A DNA stretch of 32,790 bases from SAR116 cluster bacterium MED-G06 (GCA_002457745.1 NTKV01000009.1:1-32790), one strand, 5' to 3'. Positions 18,518 to 28,006 are shown, counted from the stretch's first letter. Notes: generated by a model not told the origin, from the sequence alone. A program made the numbers and translations.

Positions 18518-19624
18518 CTGATCCGGGGCCATCGGCTCATCCGGTGAGTCCGGAACAGCAGCCTCTGGCGACTCGGCGATCGACTGGTCAAGCATCTGGT
18601 CGCCAACCAGACCGGCATTCTGCCGGATGGCTGCCTCGATCTCGTCAGCAAGCGCCTTGTTCTCACGCAGGAAATTCTTCGCGTTCTCACGTCCCTGCCC
18701 GATACGCTGGCCATTATAGGAAATCCAGGCTCCCGATTTCTCGACAATGCCGGCAGCCACACCAAGATCGAGAAGCTCACCCATCTTCGAGATGCCCTCG
18801 CCATACATGATGTCGAACTCGACGGTGCGGAACGGTGCCGCCACCTTGTTCTTCACCACTTTCACGCGGGTCTGGTTGCCAATCACCTCGTCACGGTCCT
18901 TGATCGCGCCGATGCGCCGGATATCGAGTCTGACCGAAGCGTAGAACTTCAGCGCGTTACCACCTGTGGTGGTTTCCGGGTTGCCGAACATCACACCGAT
19001 CTTCAGCCGGATCTGGTTGATGAAGATAACCAGACAGTTGCTGCGCGCAATCGACGAGGTCAGCTTGCGGAGCGCCTGGCTCATCAGACGTGCCTGCAGG
19101 CCGACATGGGTATCACCCATCTCACCCTCCAGTTCGGCCCGTGGCACCAGCGCCGCGACGGAGTCGATGACAAGAACATCGATGGCACCGGACCGCACAA
19201 GCGTGTCGGCAATCTCAAGCGCCTGTTCACCGGCGTCCGGCTGCGAGATCAGCAGCTCGTCAATATCAACGCCAAGCTTGCGGGCATAGGCAGGGTCGAG
19301 CGCGTGTTCAGCATCGACGAAGGCACAGTTGCCACCGTCCTTTTGCGCCTCGGCAACAGCGTGCAGCGCCAGCGTTGTCTTGCCCGAGGATTCAGGGCCG
19401 TAGATCTCGATGATCCGGCCTTTCGGAAACCCGCCGATACCAAGGCCAATGTCCAGACCGAGCGAGCCGGTCGAGATGGCCTGAATATCCACGACCGATT
19501 CGCGCTGCCCGAGCTTCATCACCGAGCCCTTGCCGAACGCCTTCTCGATCTGGCCGATGGCCGCCTCAAGCGCTTTTGACTTGTCTTCATTCTTCATTTG
19601 CAGGTCCACCACGACTCCAGCCAT
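18512..19624 (-). CDS. recA: Recombinase RecA
   Basis: [63 protein letters not shown]; start at MAGVVVDLQ (19624), with AGGAGG 6 nt upstream on the minus strand. Confidence 0.97.
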   Translation of the reverse strand: MAGVVVDLQMKNEDKSKALEAAIGQIEKAFGKGSVMKLGQRESVVDIQAISTGSLGLDIGLGIGGFPKGRIIEIYGPESSGKTTLALHAVAEAQKDGGNCAFVDAEHALDPAYARKLGVDIDELLISQPDAGEQALEIADTLVRSGAIDVLVIDSVAALVPRAELEGEMGDTHVGLQARLMSQALRKLTSSIARSNCLVIFINQIRLKIGVMFGNPETTTGGNALKFYASVRLDIRRIGAIKDRDEVIGNQTRVKVVKNKVAAPFRTVEFDIMYGEGISKMGELLDLGVAAGIVEKSGAWISYNGQRIGQGRENAKNFLRENKALADEIEAAIRQNAGLVGDQMLDQSIAESPEAAVPDSPDEPMAPDQG

Positions 19625-19802
19625 TTCAGTCCTCCTTCTTGCACAGCCTCCGGACCCTGTCCATTTTGAATTCCGGGTCGTTTGGAGTTTCTGGCCCAGT
19701 TGCAATTTCCAAATGCACATTCCGGGTGGAACTTCCTGACGAAGATCCGGGGCTGCCAGCGCCGTCATCAGACGGCAGGGTTATGTGTACTGTCGCGATG
19801 AT

Positions 19803-19884
19803 GTACCTGTTTTGTTCTTTTTTCAAGTCAATTTTCCTGTTTTGTTCACATTTTGCCGCGAAAGCATGTGAACAAAGCAAAAAC
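19803..19884 (-). promoter_or_regulatory. recA promoter region with three near-consensus alphaproteobacterial LexA (SOS) boxes
   Basis: Plus-strand readings: GTAC-CTGTTTT-GTTC (19803-19817), TTTC-CTGTTTT-GTTC (19833-19847), GAAC-AAAGCAA-AAAC (19870-19884); each matches GTTC-N7-GTTC (or its complement) at 7/8. Minus-strand TTGACT at 19831-19826. Confidence 0.6.
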
Positions 19885-19912
19885 GGCCTGCCAGAAACCG
19901 GCAGGCCGTCAC
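19882..19912 (-). terminator. Rho-independent terminator of dksA
   Basis: ACGGCCTGCC AGAAACC GGCAGGCCGT perfect 10-bp stem; on the minus strand followed by TTTTGC. Confidence 0.85.
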
Positions 19913-19940
19913 TCATGCTGTGATCCTGATGTGAGGCAGA

Positions 19941-20450
19941 TCAGTCGTCGCGGTGGATCCGCTCCATGCGCTCATGCTGTTCTTGCGCATGAAGGCTGAG
20001 CGACGCGATCGGACGCGCCTCAAGCCGGCGAAGATTGATCGGCTCATCGGTTTCCACACAATATCCGTAGCTGCCGTCATCAATCCGCCGAAGCGCGGCC
20101 TCGATCTTCTGCAGCAGCTTCCTCTCGCGGTCGCGGGTGCGAAGGTCGATGGCGGCGTTGCTTTCGATCTGCGCACGGTCCATCTGGTCCGGCCGGTGCA
20201 GGTTTTCCTGCGACAGGTCGGTGATGGTCTCGCTTGCCTCGTTCAGCAGCTCGGCACGCCAGGTCTCGAGCTTCTGCCGAAAATAGGCAAGCTGCATCGG
20301 ATTCATGAACTCCTCGTCCTCACTAGGACGATACCCTGCTGGCAACAGGATCGGTTCAGACGTGTTTTTGGTCGTGGCTGTGTCGGCCTTGACCGCGGAT
20401 TTCGTTGTTTTGGTGGCACCAGAAACAGGTTTTTTTGTCTTTTCGGCCAT
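19941..20450 (-). CDS. dksA: RNA polymerase-binding protein DksA (TraR/DksA family)
   Basis: ALRRIDDGSYGYCVETDEPINLRRLEARPIASLSLHAQEQHERMERIHRDD; LAYFRQKLETWRAELLNEA. Confidence 0.92.
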   Translation of the reverse strand: MAEKTKKPVSGATKTTKSAVKADTATTKNTSEPILLPAGYRPSEDEEFMNPMQLAYFRQKLETWRAELLNEASETITDLSQENLHRPDQMDRAQIESNAAIDLRTRDRERKLLQKIEAALRRIDDGSYGYCVETDEPINLRRLEARPIASLSLHAQEQHERMERIHRDD

Positions 20451-20832
20451 GTGAGGTCCCATTTCTAAGACGGAATCAAGGCCGGGATTTCACCATGAAA
20501 GAACGCTTGACTCTACAACCAGAATTCGAGACTCAGCGCGACTTTCAGAAGTTTTTCCCGACATGTTGGCAAGGAGTTACACAAAAACGGAAAGGGCTTC
20601 AAGCGCTCTTTTATCATGCATTTTCTTAAAAAAAGGCTTTTAACGGTTGATTATTGTTACTAAAAAGTAAATCACGCATATGTGAATTGAGGGTTTGTAC
20701 ACGGTGGATTACCGTTCACTTAATGTCTAATTCGGGGTTTGGCAGCTCCAGGTGATCATCAGAGATCCTCCCGCCAGGCCATTTCCGGGCAGGCAGACAA
20801 GAGTACGAACGCAAGAAGTGGGAACATAGGCC

Positions 20833-21633
20833 ATGCATATTTTGATTGTAGAAGATGATCCGGTTGTAGCAGACGTTCTGGGCATGACTCTCGAGGAAGC
20901 GGGGCATTTCCAGTCGACAGCGCACAACATCGAGACGGCTCTTGCCGAGCTGAAACTCAATGCCATTGATGCCGTGCTGCTCGATCTCAACCTTCCCGAT
21001 GGCGACGGAACGCGCCTTGCCAGGCTGATTCGCAAGAATCACATGCCCGTCCCGATCCTTGTGGTGTCCGGCAATTCCGGCACTGACGACAAGATCGCGG
21101 CACTTGGCGCCGGCGCCGATGGCTATCTGACCAAGCCGTTCGACAGGTTTGAACTGCTGGCCAACCTTGACGCCATTATCCGGCGCACGCACGGCCACAG
21201 CTCGGCGACCGTTTCGGTCGGCAATCTCGAGGTCGACCTGAACCGCCATCTGGCACTTGTCGATGGCGAACAGCTGTCGCTGACAGGCAAGGAATTCCGG
21301 ATTGTTGAATTCCTGGCGCTTCGCAAGGGGTCTGTCCTCAGCAAGACCGCGCTCCTCAGCCATCTGTATGGTGGCATGGACGAGCCGGAGCCGAAGATCA
21401 TCGATGTCTTTGTCTGCAAGCTGCGGCGCAAGCTGGAAATCGCCGGCGCCCGCGGTGTCAGCATCGACACGGTCTGGGGACAGGGCTACATCCTTCGCGA
21501 AACCGAGGCTGTGGGCCAGTCGCCAAGTGCGCTGCCGAGCTCGATCGAGGATATCGACATCGAGGAGCCGATCGCCAAGCCGGTTGCCAAGCGGCGCACA
21601 CGCTCTGCTCCGCAGCAAATGTCGGCACGCTAG
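20833..21633 (+). CDS. ctrA: Cell cycle response regulator CtrA
   Basis: Receiver domain MHILIVEDDPVVADVL plus OmpR-type DNA-binding domain SLTGKEFRIVEFLALRKGSVLSKTALLSHLYGGMDEPEPKIIDVFVCKLRRKLEIA, characteristic of CtrA. Confidence 0.95.
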   Translation: MHILIVEDDPVVADVLGMTLEEAGHFQSTAHNIETALAELKLNAIDAVLLDLNLPDGDGTRLARLIRKNHMPVPILVVSGNSGTDDKIAALGAGADGYLTKPFDRFELLANLDAIIRRTHGHSSATVSVGNLEVDLNRHLALVDGEQLSLTGKEFRIVEFLALRKGSVLSKTALLSHLYGGMDEPEPKIIDVFVCKLRRKLEIAGARGVSIDTVWGQGYILRETEAVGQSPSALPSSIEDIDIEEPIAKPVAKRRTRSAPQQMSAR

Positions 21634-21670
21634 GCCAGCCCTCGCAACCGATACTGAAACACCGCGAAAC

Positions 21671-21695
21671 AGGGGGCGTCACAGCCCCCTTTTTT
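21671..21695 (+). terminator. Rho-independent terminator after ctrA
   Basis: AGGGGGC GTCACA GCCCCCT TTTTT. Confidence 0.9.
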
Positions 21696-21736
21696 GCGCC
21701 CGCAACCCTGCGCAGCAGCAAGACGGTGCCTGACAG

Positions 21737-21925
21737 ATGCTCTATTTCACCCTTGGCGACTTTGTGACACACCCGGCGCGTCCGGACTGGGGTGTTGGCC
21801 AGGTCCAGTCGATCGTCGGCACCAATGTGACAGTGAATTTTCCCAATGCTGGCAAGCAGATGATCAACTGTGCCATAGTTGAACTGGTCAAGACTGATCT
21901 TCCCGACGACAGGACGCGGAAATAA
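21737..21925 (+). CDS. DUF3553-type small protein
   Basis: 62 aa, MLYFTLGDFVTHPARPDWGVGQVQSIVGTNVTVNFPNAGKQMINCAIVELV; family recognised from pattern. Confidence 0.8.
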   Translation: MLYFTLGDFVTHPARPDWGVGQVQSIVGTNVTVNFPNAGKQMINCAIVELVKTDLPDDRTRK

Positions 21926-21933
21926 CATCCTGT

Positions 21934-21951
21934 TTGCGTCACGCAATGACG
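21934..21951. promoter_or_regulatory. Candidate operator upstream of the formate dehydrogenase operon
   Basis: TTGCGTCACGCAA (perfect 6-1-6 palindrome, T-N11-A) overlapping CGTCA-CGCAA-TGACG. Confidence 0.45.
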
Positions 21952-22055
21952 TATCTGGTGATGCCCAGAGACGGTCTTGACCGGATAGTGTGCAGCTATG
22001 TGGTCGAGACACGCTTCAGGCGCGGAACCACAGGTCTGACAGAGGGGAGCGTCAG

Positions 22056-23783
22056 GTGGACGAAGCATCGATTCCCGCCGAACGGCAACAGGGCCAGAAA
22101 TCCAGTCGTGGCAAAGGCAACTACAAGCCCAAGGGGCGCGTTGCCGATCCGCAGGCTCGTGCCGAGATAACCAGGATCCTTGGTGACGAGCCGCCGCGCC
22201 GTGACCTTCTGATCGAGGCCCTTCATCAGATACAGGACCATTACCGTCATCTCTCGGCGCGCCATCTGGCAGCGCTGGCCGACTTCATGCGCCTTCCCAT
22301 GGCAGAAGTCTGGGAGGTTGCGAGTTTCTACGATCATTTCGACCTTGTGCGCGAGGGTGAGGACGCCCCTGCCCCCTGTACTGTGCGGGTCTGCAACTCG
22401 CTGTCCTGCATGATGGCAGGCGGCGAAACCCTTCTTGCCGAGCTTCAGGCGTTCGCTTCGGACAAGGTGCGGTTTGTCGGCGCGCCCTGTATCGGCGCGT
22501 GTGACAAGGCACCGGCTGCGGCTGTTGGCCACCAGCTTGTCGCGCATGCGGATCGCGACACCCTGTCTGCGGTTACTGAAGACGGGCATGTGGATGTACC
22601 GGCAACCGCCCGTCTGTTCGACGAATATTGTGCAGATGGCGGCTATGCCACACTGCGCCGGCTGCTGTCCGGCGCATTGAGTGCCGAGGATGCGCTGACC
22701 ACGCTGGAGGCTACCGCGCTTCGCGGGTTGGGCGGTGCCGGCTTCCCGACCGGCCGTAAATGGCGGATTGTCAGCGGGCAGCCTGGCCCGCGCCTGATGG
22801 CGGTGAATGGTGATGAGGGCGAGCCCGGCACCTTCAAGGACCGTCTTTATCTCGGCACCGACCCGCACCGTATGGTTGAAGGCATCCTGATCGCCGCGCA
22901 TGTCGTCGGGATCGAGACCTGCTACATCTACATGCGCGACGAATATCCCGAAATCATCGCCCTTCTGCGTCAGGAACTCGACAAAGTGCGCGCCGCCGGA
23001 CTGGCCGACCATGTGGCAGTGGAGCTTCGTCGCGGCGCCGGCGCCTATATCTGCGGCGAAGAGTCGGCGATGATCGAATCCATCGAGGGCAAGCGCGGCC
23101 TGCCAAGACATCGTCCGCCCTATGTTGCCGAGGTCGGCATTTTCGGTCGCCCGACGCTGGTCAACAATGTCGAGACACTGCACTGGATTCGCGACATTCT
23201 CGAACAGGGTGCTGACTGGTTCAACACTCAGGGACAGGACGGCCACCCGGGGCCACGAAGCTATTCGGTGTCCGGCCGGGTGAAGACCCCCGGAGTGGTC
23301 ATTGCCCCGGCGGGATCGACAGTCGAAGAGCTGATCGAACGCTGCGGCGGCATGGCGGACGGCCACAGCTTCAAGGGCTATCTGCCGGGTGGCGCCTCTG
23401 GCGGCATCCTGCCAGCAAGCAAAGGCGATATCCCGCTGGATTTCGGTGGCAAACTGGCCGAGGAAGGCTGTTTTGTCGGCTCTCACGCTGTTGTTGTGCT
23501 GTCGGATCAGGACAATATGTGGGACGCCGCTACCAACCTTATGAAATTCTTCGCGCATGAAAGCTGTGGGCAATGCACCCCCTGTCGCAACGGCACCGAA
23601 AAGGCGGTGGCGATGATGACGGCGGCCGCCCCCGACACCGACCTTCTTGGCGAGCTTTCGGTGGCGATGGCAGATGCCAGCATCTGTGGACTTGGCCAGG
23701 CAGCATCGAACCCGCTTGTCAGCGTGATGAAGCATTTCCCGGAGGATATCGGTCCGCACGGCACCGGTGGAGGCAGCAAATGA
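22056..23783 (+). CDS. NAD-dependent formate dehydrogenase beta subunit (NuoE-like + NuoF-like fusion)
   Basis: N-terminal thioredoxin-like 2Fe-2S (CNSLSCMMAG...GAPCIGACDKAP) fused to NuoF-like (GLGGAGFPTGRKW, NGDEGEPGTFKDR, ESCGQCTPCRNGTEK). GTG start with AGAGGGGAG RBS. Confidence 0.92.
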   Translation: MDEASIPAERQQGQKSSRGKGNYKPKGRVADPQARAEITRILGDEPPRRDLLIEALHQIQDHYRHLSARHLAALADFMRLPMAEVWEVASFYDHFDLVREGEDAPAPCTVRVCNSLSCMMAGGETLLAELQAFASDKVRFVGAPCIGACDKAPAAAVGHQLVAHADRDTLSAVTEDGHVDVPATARLFDEYCADGGYATLRRLLSGALSAEDALTTLEATALRGLGGAGFPTGRKWRIVSGQPGPRLMAVNGDEGEPGTFKDRLYLGTDPHRMVEGILIAAHVVGIETCYIYMRDEYPEIIALLRQELDKVRAAGLADHVAVELRRGAGAYICGEESAMIESIEGKRGLPRHRPPYVAEVGIFGRPTLVNNVETLHWIRDILEQGADWFNTQGQDGHPGPRSYSVSGRVKTPGVVIAPAGSTVEELIERCGGMADGHSFKGYLPGGASGGILPASKGDIPLDFGGKLAEEGCFVGSHAVVVLSDQDNMWDAATNLMKFFAHESCGQCTPCRNGTEKAVAMMTAAAPDTDLLGELSVAMADASICGLGQAASNPLVSVMKHFPEDIGPHGTGGGSK

Positions 23784-26563
23784 GCGGCACAAACGACAAG
23801 GCCGGCACGCCGGTCACCTTCACCCTCGACGGACGCAGCATCGATGCCGCGCCAGGTGAGACCATCTGGCAGGCTGCTGCCCGCCACGGCACCGACATCC
23901 CGCATCTGTGTTACAAGGACAGCGCCGGCTACCGCGCTGACGGCAACTGCCGCGCCTGCATGGTCGAGATCGAAGGTGAACGTGTCCTCGCCGCAAGCTG
24001 CATCCGCACGCCAACCGATGGCATGGTGGTGAACAGTGACAACCACCGCGCGAAAACCGCCCGCAAGATGGTGATGGAGCTTCTGGTTGCTGACCAGCCG
24101 CCTCGCGACCAGTCCCACGACCCCGATTCCGAGCTCTGGCGCTATGCCGAGACCCAGCATGTCGAGGGTGCACGGTTTCCGGCAAAAGCCGCGCCAGACG
24201 CCGACAGCAGCCATCCGGCGATCGCCGTCAATATGGATGCCTGCATCCAGTGCAACCTGTGTGTGCGTGCCTGCCGCGAGGTTCAGGTGAATGATGTGAT
24301 CGGTCTCGCCGGCCGGGGTGCTGACGCGCATATTGTCTTTGATTTTGACGACGAGATGGGGGCCTCGACCTGTGTCGGGTGCGGTGAATGCGTTCAGGCC
24401 TGCCCGACCGGTGCGCTGATGCCAAAGACCCTGCTTGATGACAGCCAGGCTCTTGCCATCACCCCTGACAAGCAGGTTGATTCTGTCTGCCCCTATTGCG
24501 GCGTCGGCTGCCAGCTGACCTTTTCGGTGAAGGACGAGAAGATCGTCGCCGTCTCTGGCCGCCAGGGGCCGGCCAACCAGGGCCGCCTCTGCGTGAAGGG
24601 CCGCTATGGGTTTGATTACATTGCGAATCCTGAACGCCTGACACAGCCGCTTATTCGCCGTGAGGATGTGCCCAAATCAGCATCGATGCCGTTCGATCCG
24701 GCCAATCCGCTGACCCATTTCCGCGAGGCAAGCTGGGACGAGGCTCTTGAGCTTGCCGCCGGCCGCCTGACCGCAGTGCGCGATGCGCATGGGCCGGCCG
24801 CCATGGCAGGCTTCGGGTCCGCCAAGGGCACCAATGAAGAGGCCTATCTTGTCCAGAAGCTGGTGCGAACCGGGTTTGGCACGAACAATGTCGACCATTG
24901 CACGCGCCTGTGCCACGCGTCATCTGTCGCGGCGCTGCTGGAGAATATCGGATCAGGCGCGGTCACCGCGTCCTTTTCGGAATGCCGCAATGCCGAGGCG
25001 ATCATCGTGATCGGTGCCAACCCGACGGTGAACCACCCGGTCGCCGCCACCTTCATCAAGAATGCGGCCCAGCGCGGCGCGCGGCTCTATGTGCTTGACC
25101 CCCGCGGCCAGCATCTTGACCGCTATGCAACGGATTCACTGCGCTTCACCCCGGGAAGCGACGTCGCCATGCTGAATGCGATGATCAACGTGATCATTGC
25201 CGAAAAGCTGTATGATTCCAGCTATGTCACCACCCATACCGAGGGGTTCGAGGAGCTGAAGGCGCGCACCGCGCACACCACACCCGAGGCCATGGCCCCG
25301 ATCTGCGGCATTGATGCCGATCGTTTGCGCGAGGTCGCCCGCGGCTATGCCACAGCCGGCAGCGCGATGATCTTCTGGGGCATGGGCATCTCGCAACATA
25401 CGCATGGCACCGACAATTCGCGGTGTCTGATTTCGCTGGCGCTGCTGACCGGCAATGTCGGACGGGCCGGCACCGGCCTTCATCCGCTGCGGGGCCAGAA
25501 CAATGTTCAGGGCGCGTCGGACGCCGGCCTGATCCCCATGTTCTTTCCGGACTACAAGCCGGTGACAGATGCCGAGACACGCACGAAATACGAGGAATTC
25601 TGGGGATCACAGCTTGACCCCGACCGTGGTCTGACGGTCGTCGAGATCACCGAGGCCGCCTATGACGGCGACATCAAGGCGATGTATATCATGGGCGAGA
25701 ACCCGGCGATGTCGGACCCGGACCAGCAGCATGCCCGCGCGGCGCTGGCCAATCTCGACATTCTGGTGGTGCAGGACATTTTCATGACCGAGACCGCCGC
25801 CTTTGCGGACGTCATTCTGCCGGCTTCGGCCTTCCCGGAAAAGGACGGCACGGTGACCAACACCGACCGCCGCGTGCAGATGGGTCGTGCCGCCGTGCCA
25901 ATGCCGGGCGAAGCGCGTCAGGACTGGTGGATCATCCAGGAGCTTGCCAACCGCATGGGGCTGGGCTGGTCCTACACGCACCCGCGCGACGTCTTTGCCG
26001 AGATGCGCATGGTGATGCCGTCTCTGACCGGCATCAGCTGGCAGCGTCTGGAGGCCGAGGACGCCGTGACTTACCCCTGTGCCGACGAGACCAGCCCGGG
26101 CCGCGATGTGATTTTCGGCGAAGGCTTCCCGACACCAACTGGCCGTGGACGCATGACCCCGGCCGAGGTGCTTCCACCTGCCGAGACACCGGATGAGGAA
26201 TACCCGATTGTGCTGACCACCGGCCGCCTGCTGGAACATTGGCATACAGGATCGATGACCCGCCGCAGCACGGTGCTTGACGCCATCGAGCCGGAGCCGG
26301 AGGTGCATATGGCGCCGGAAACGCTTCAGGGGCTGCAGGTCGAACCCGGGGCGCTGGTCCGGGTTGTCACCCGCCGCGGCGAGATCGAGCTGGCAGCGCG
26401 GGTAGACCCGAAACTGCCAAGCGGTCTGATTTTTGTTCCCTTCTGCTTCTTCGAGGCCCCGGCGAACTATCTGACCAACCCGGCGCTCGATCCCTATGGC
26501 AAGATTCCGGAACTGAAATTCTCTGCTGCGCGGATCGAGGTGGCCACCGAGGCCGCCGAATAG
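23780..26563 (+). CDS. fdsA: NAD-dependent formate dehydrogenase alpha subunit (molybdopterin/tungstopterin)
   Basis: N-terminal 2Fe-2S (CYKDSAGYRADGNCRACMVEIEGERVLAASC), 4Fe-4S ferredoxin clusters, VCPYCGVGCQL, NVDHCTRLCHASSVAALL; ATGA overlap with the preceding gene. Confidence 0.94.
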   Translation: MSGTNDKAGTPVTFTLDGRSIDAAPGETIWQAAARHGTDIPHLCYKDSAGYRADGNCRACMVEIEGERVLAASCIRTPTDGMVVNSDNHRAKTARKMVMELLVADQPPRDQSHDPDSELWRYAETQHVEGARFPAKAAPDADSSHPAIAVNMDACIQCNLCVRACREVQVNDVIGLAGRGADAHIVFDFDDEMGASTCVGCGECVQACPTGALMPKTLLDDSQALAITPDKQVDSVCPYCGVGCQLTFSVKDEKIVAVSGRQGPANQGRLCVKGRYGFDYIANPERLTQPLIRREDVPKSASMPFDPANPLTHFREASWDEALELAAGRLTAVRDAHGPAAMAGFGSAKGTNEEAYLVQKLVRTGFGTNNVDHCTRLCHASSVAALLENIGSGAVTASFSECRNAEAIIVIGANPTVNHPVAATFIKNAAQRGARLYVLDPRGQHLDRYATDSLRFTPGSDVAMLNAMINVIIAEKLYDSSYVTTHTEGFEELKARTAHTTPEAMAPICGIDADRLREVARGYATAGSAMIFWGMGISQHTHGTDNSRCLISLALLTGNVGRAGTGLHPLRGQNNVQGASDAGLIPMFFPDYKPVTDAETRTKYEEFWGSQLDPDRGLTVVEITEAAYDGDIKAMYIMGENPAMSDPDQQHARAALANLDILVVQDIFMTETAAFADVILPASAFPEKDGTVTNTDRRVQMGRAAVPMPGEARQDWWIIQELANRMGLGWSYTHPRDVFAEMRMVMPSLTGISWQRLEAEDAVTYPCADETSPGRDVIFGEGFPTPTGRGRMTPAEVLPPAETPDEEYPIVLTTGRLLEHWHTGSMTRRSTVLDAIEPEPEVHMAPETLQGLQVEPGALVRVVTRRGEIELAARVDPKLPSGLIFVPFCFFEAPANYLTNPALDPYGKIPELKFSAARIEVATEAAE

Positions 26564-26598
26564 GGTCGGCCAGCTGCGCCACTGCCAGTGCTGCACGA

Positions 26599-26616
26599 TG
26601 TCACATCTCTGTGACA
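26599..26616. promoter_or_regulatory. Perfect palindrome upstream of hemA, candidate operator
   Basis: TGTCACA-TCTC-TGTGACA. Confidence 0.55.
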
Positions 26617-26676
26617 GCGGTTCCCTTTTGCAAAACGCTGGCGTAGGTTTCGAAAAAAGGGTGCCAACACGTAACA

Positions 26677-27915
26677 ATGACTTTCACCGGGGACTACAAC
26701 GCCTATTTCAGGGCGCAGCTGAACCGTCTGAAGACCGAGAACCGCTATCGGCATTTTGTCGAGCTCGAGCGGGTCGTCGGGCGGCATCCTGTGGCCCTGC
26801 GCCATCATGACGGTGGCACCCAGGAGGTCACCGTCTGGTGCTCCAACGACTATCTTGGCATGGGACATCACCCCGAGGTGATCGCGGCGATGCGTGCGGC
26901 AGCTGCCGACAGCGGCACCGGCGCCGGCGGCACCCGCAATATCTCGGGCACCAGCCACGCGCTTGTCGCGCTCGAGGAAGAGCTTGCCGCCCTTCACAAC
27001 AAGGACTGCGCCCTGACCTTCACCAGCGGCTATGTCGCGAACGAGGCAAGCCTGTCGGCACTTGTCGCACAGCTTCCGGGAACGCTGATCCTGTCGGATG
27101 CGATGAACCATGCCTCGATCATCTCCGGCATCAAGCTGGCGCGCACCGAAAAGGCGATCTTCCGGCACAATGATGTGGCCCATCTGGAACAGCTTCTGGC
27201 AGAACAGCCCAAAGACCGCCCGAAAATCATCGTCTTTGAATCCGTCTATTCGATGGATGGCGACACCAGCCCGATCGCCGAGATCGCCGCGCTGGCCCGC
27301 CATTACAACGCGCTGACCTATCTTGACGAGGTCCATGCTGTTGGCATGTATGGCGACCAGGGCGGCGGCATTGCCGCGATGCGCGGGCTGGACCATGAGA
27401 TCGACATCATCCAGGGCACGCTTGGCAAGGCGTTTGGCGCCAGTGGCGGCTATATCGCCGCCAGCGACGTGATCTGCGATACCGTCCGCAGCAACGGGTC
27501 AGGCTTCATTTTCACAACCGCCCTTCCGCCGGCGGTGGCCGCGGCGGCGCATGCGGCGGTAGCCCATCTTCGCGCCGACAACAGCCGTCGCGCAGCGCAG
27601 CAGCGCCAGGCAGAGCGGCTCAAGACAGCCGCGCGGGCGGCTGGCATTCCCATTCTGGAAGGCGATACGCACATCGTCCCGGTGATGGTTGGCGATGCGG
27701 CGGCGACCATGCGGATCTGCCAGCTTCTTCTGGCGGAGCACGGCATCTATGTACAGCCGATCAACTACCCGACGGTGCCACGCGGCACCGAACGGCTGCG
27801 GCTGACGCCGGGGCCGTTCCATACCGACGAGATGGTGGACCAGCTTGTCACCGCGCTGCAGAGCGTGATGGACCAGGTGTCGGATGAGGGCGCACAGGCG
27901 ACTGTGGCGGAGTAA
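26677..27915 (+). CDS. hemA: 5-aminolevulinate synthase
   Basis: [65 protein letters not shown]. Confidence 0.96.
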   Translation: MTFTGDYNAYFRAQLNRLKTENRYRHFVELERVVGRHPVALRHHDGGTQEVTVWCSNDYLGMGHHPEVIAAMRAAAADSGTGAGGTRNISGTSHALVALEEELAALHNKDCALTFTSGYVANEASLSALVAQLPGTLILSDAMNHASIISGIKLARTEKAIFRHNDVAHLEQLLAEQPKDRPKIIVFESVYSMDGDTSPIAEIAALARHYNALTYLDEVHAVGMYGDQGGGIAAMRGLDHEIDIIQGTLGKAFGASGGYIAASDVICDTVRSNGSGFIFTTALPPAVAAAAHAAVAHLRADNSRRAAQQRQAERLKTAARAAGIPILEGDTHIVPVMVGDAAATMRICQLLLAEHGIYVQPINYPTVPRGTERLRLTPGPFHTDEMVDQLVTALQSVMDQVSDEGAQATVAE

Positions 27916-28006
27916 ATCCCCTTCTGCGACAACGCCGGGCTGGCATGTCGGGCCGTGGCTTCCTATCTCTATGGCAGGTTGAAACCACCCGTCTTCGAGG
28001 CCCCAC

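Noticed and set aside
19626-19916. 96-aa minus-strand ORF between dksA and recA
   Set aside because: It begins inside the dksA terminator hairpin and spans the recA promoter and leader, so translation is unlikely.
20405-20629. 74-aa plus-strand ORF upstream of ctrA (internal Met at 20495)
   Set aside because: No good RBS, no recognisable domain, and it overlaps dksA and regulatory-looking sequence; kept only as part of the ctrA upstream region.
21996-23792. 598-aa minus-strand ORF
   Set aside because: Mirrors the clear formate dehydrogenase beta subunit; composition is typical of an antisense artefact.
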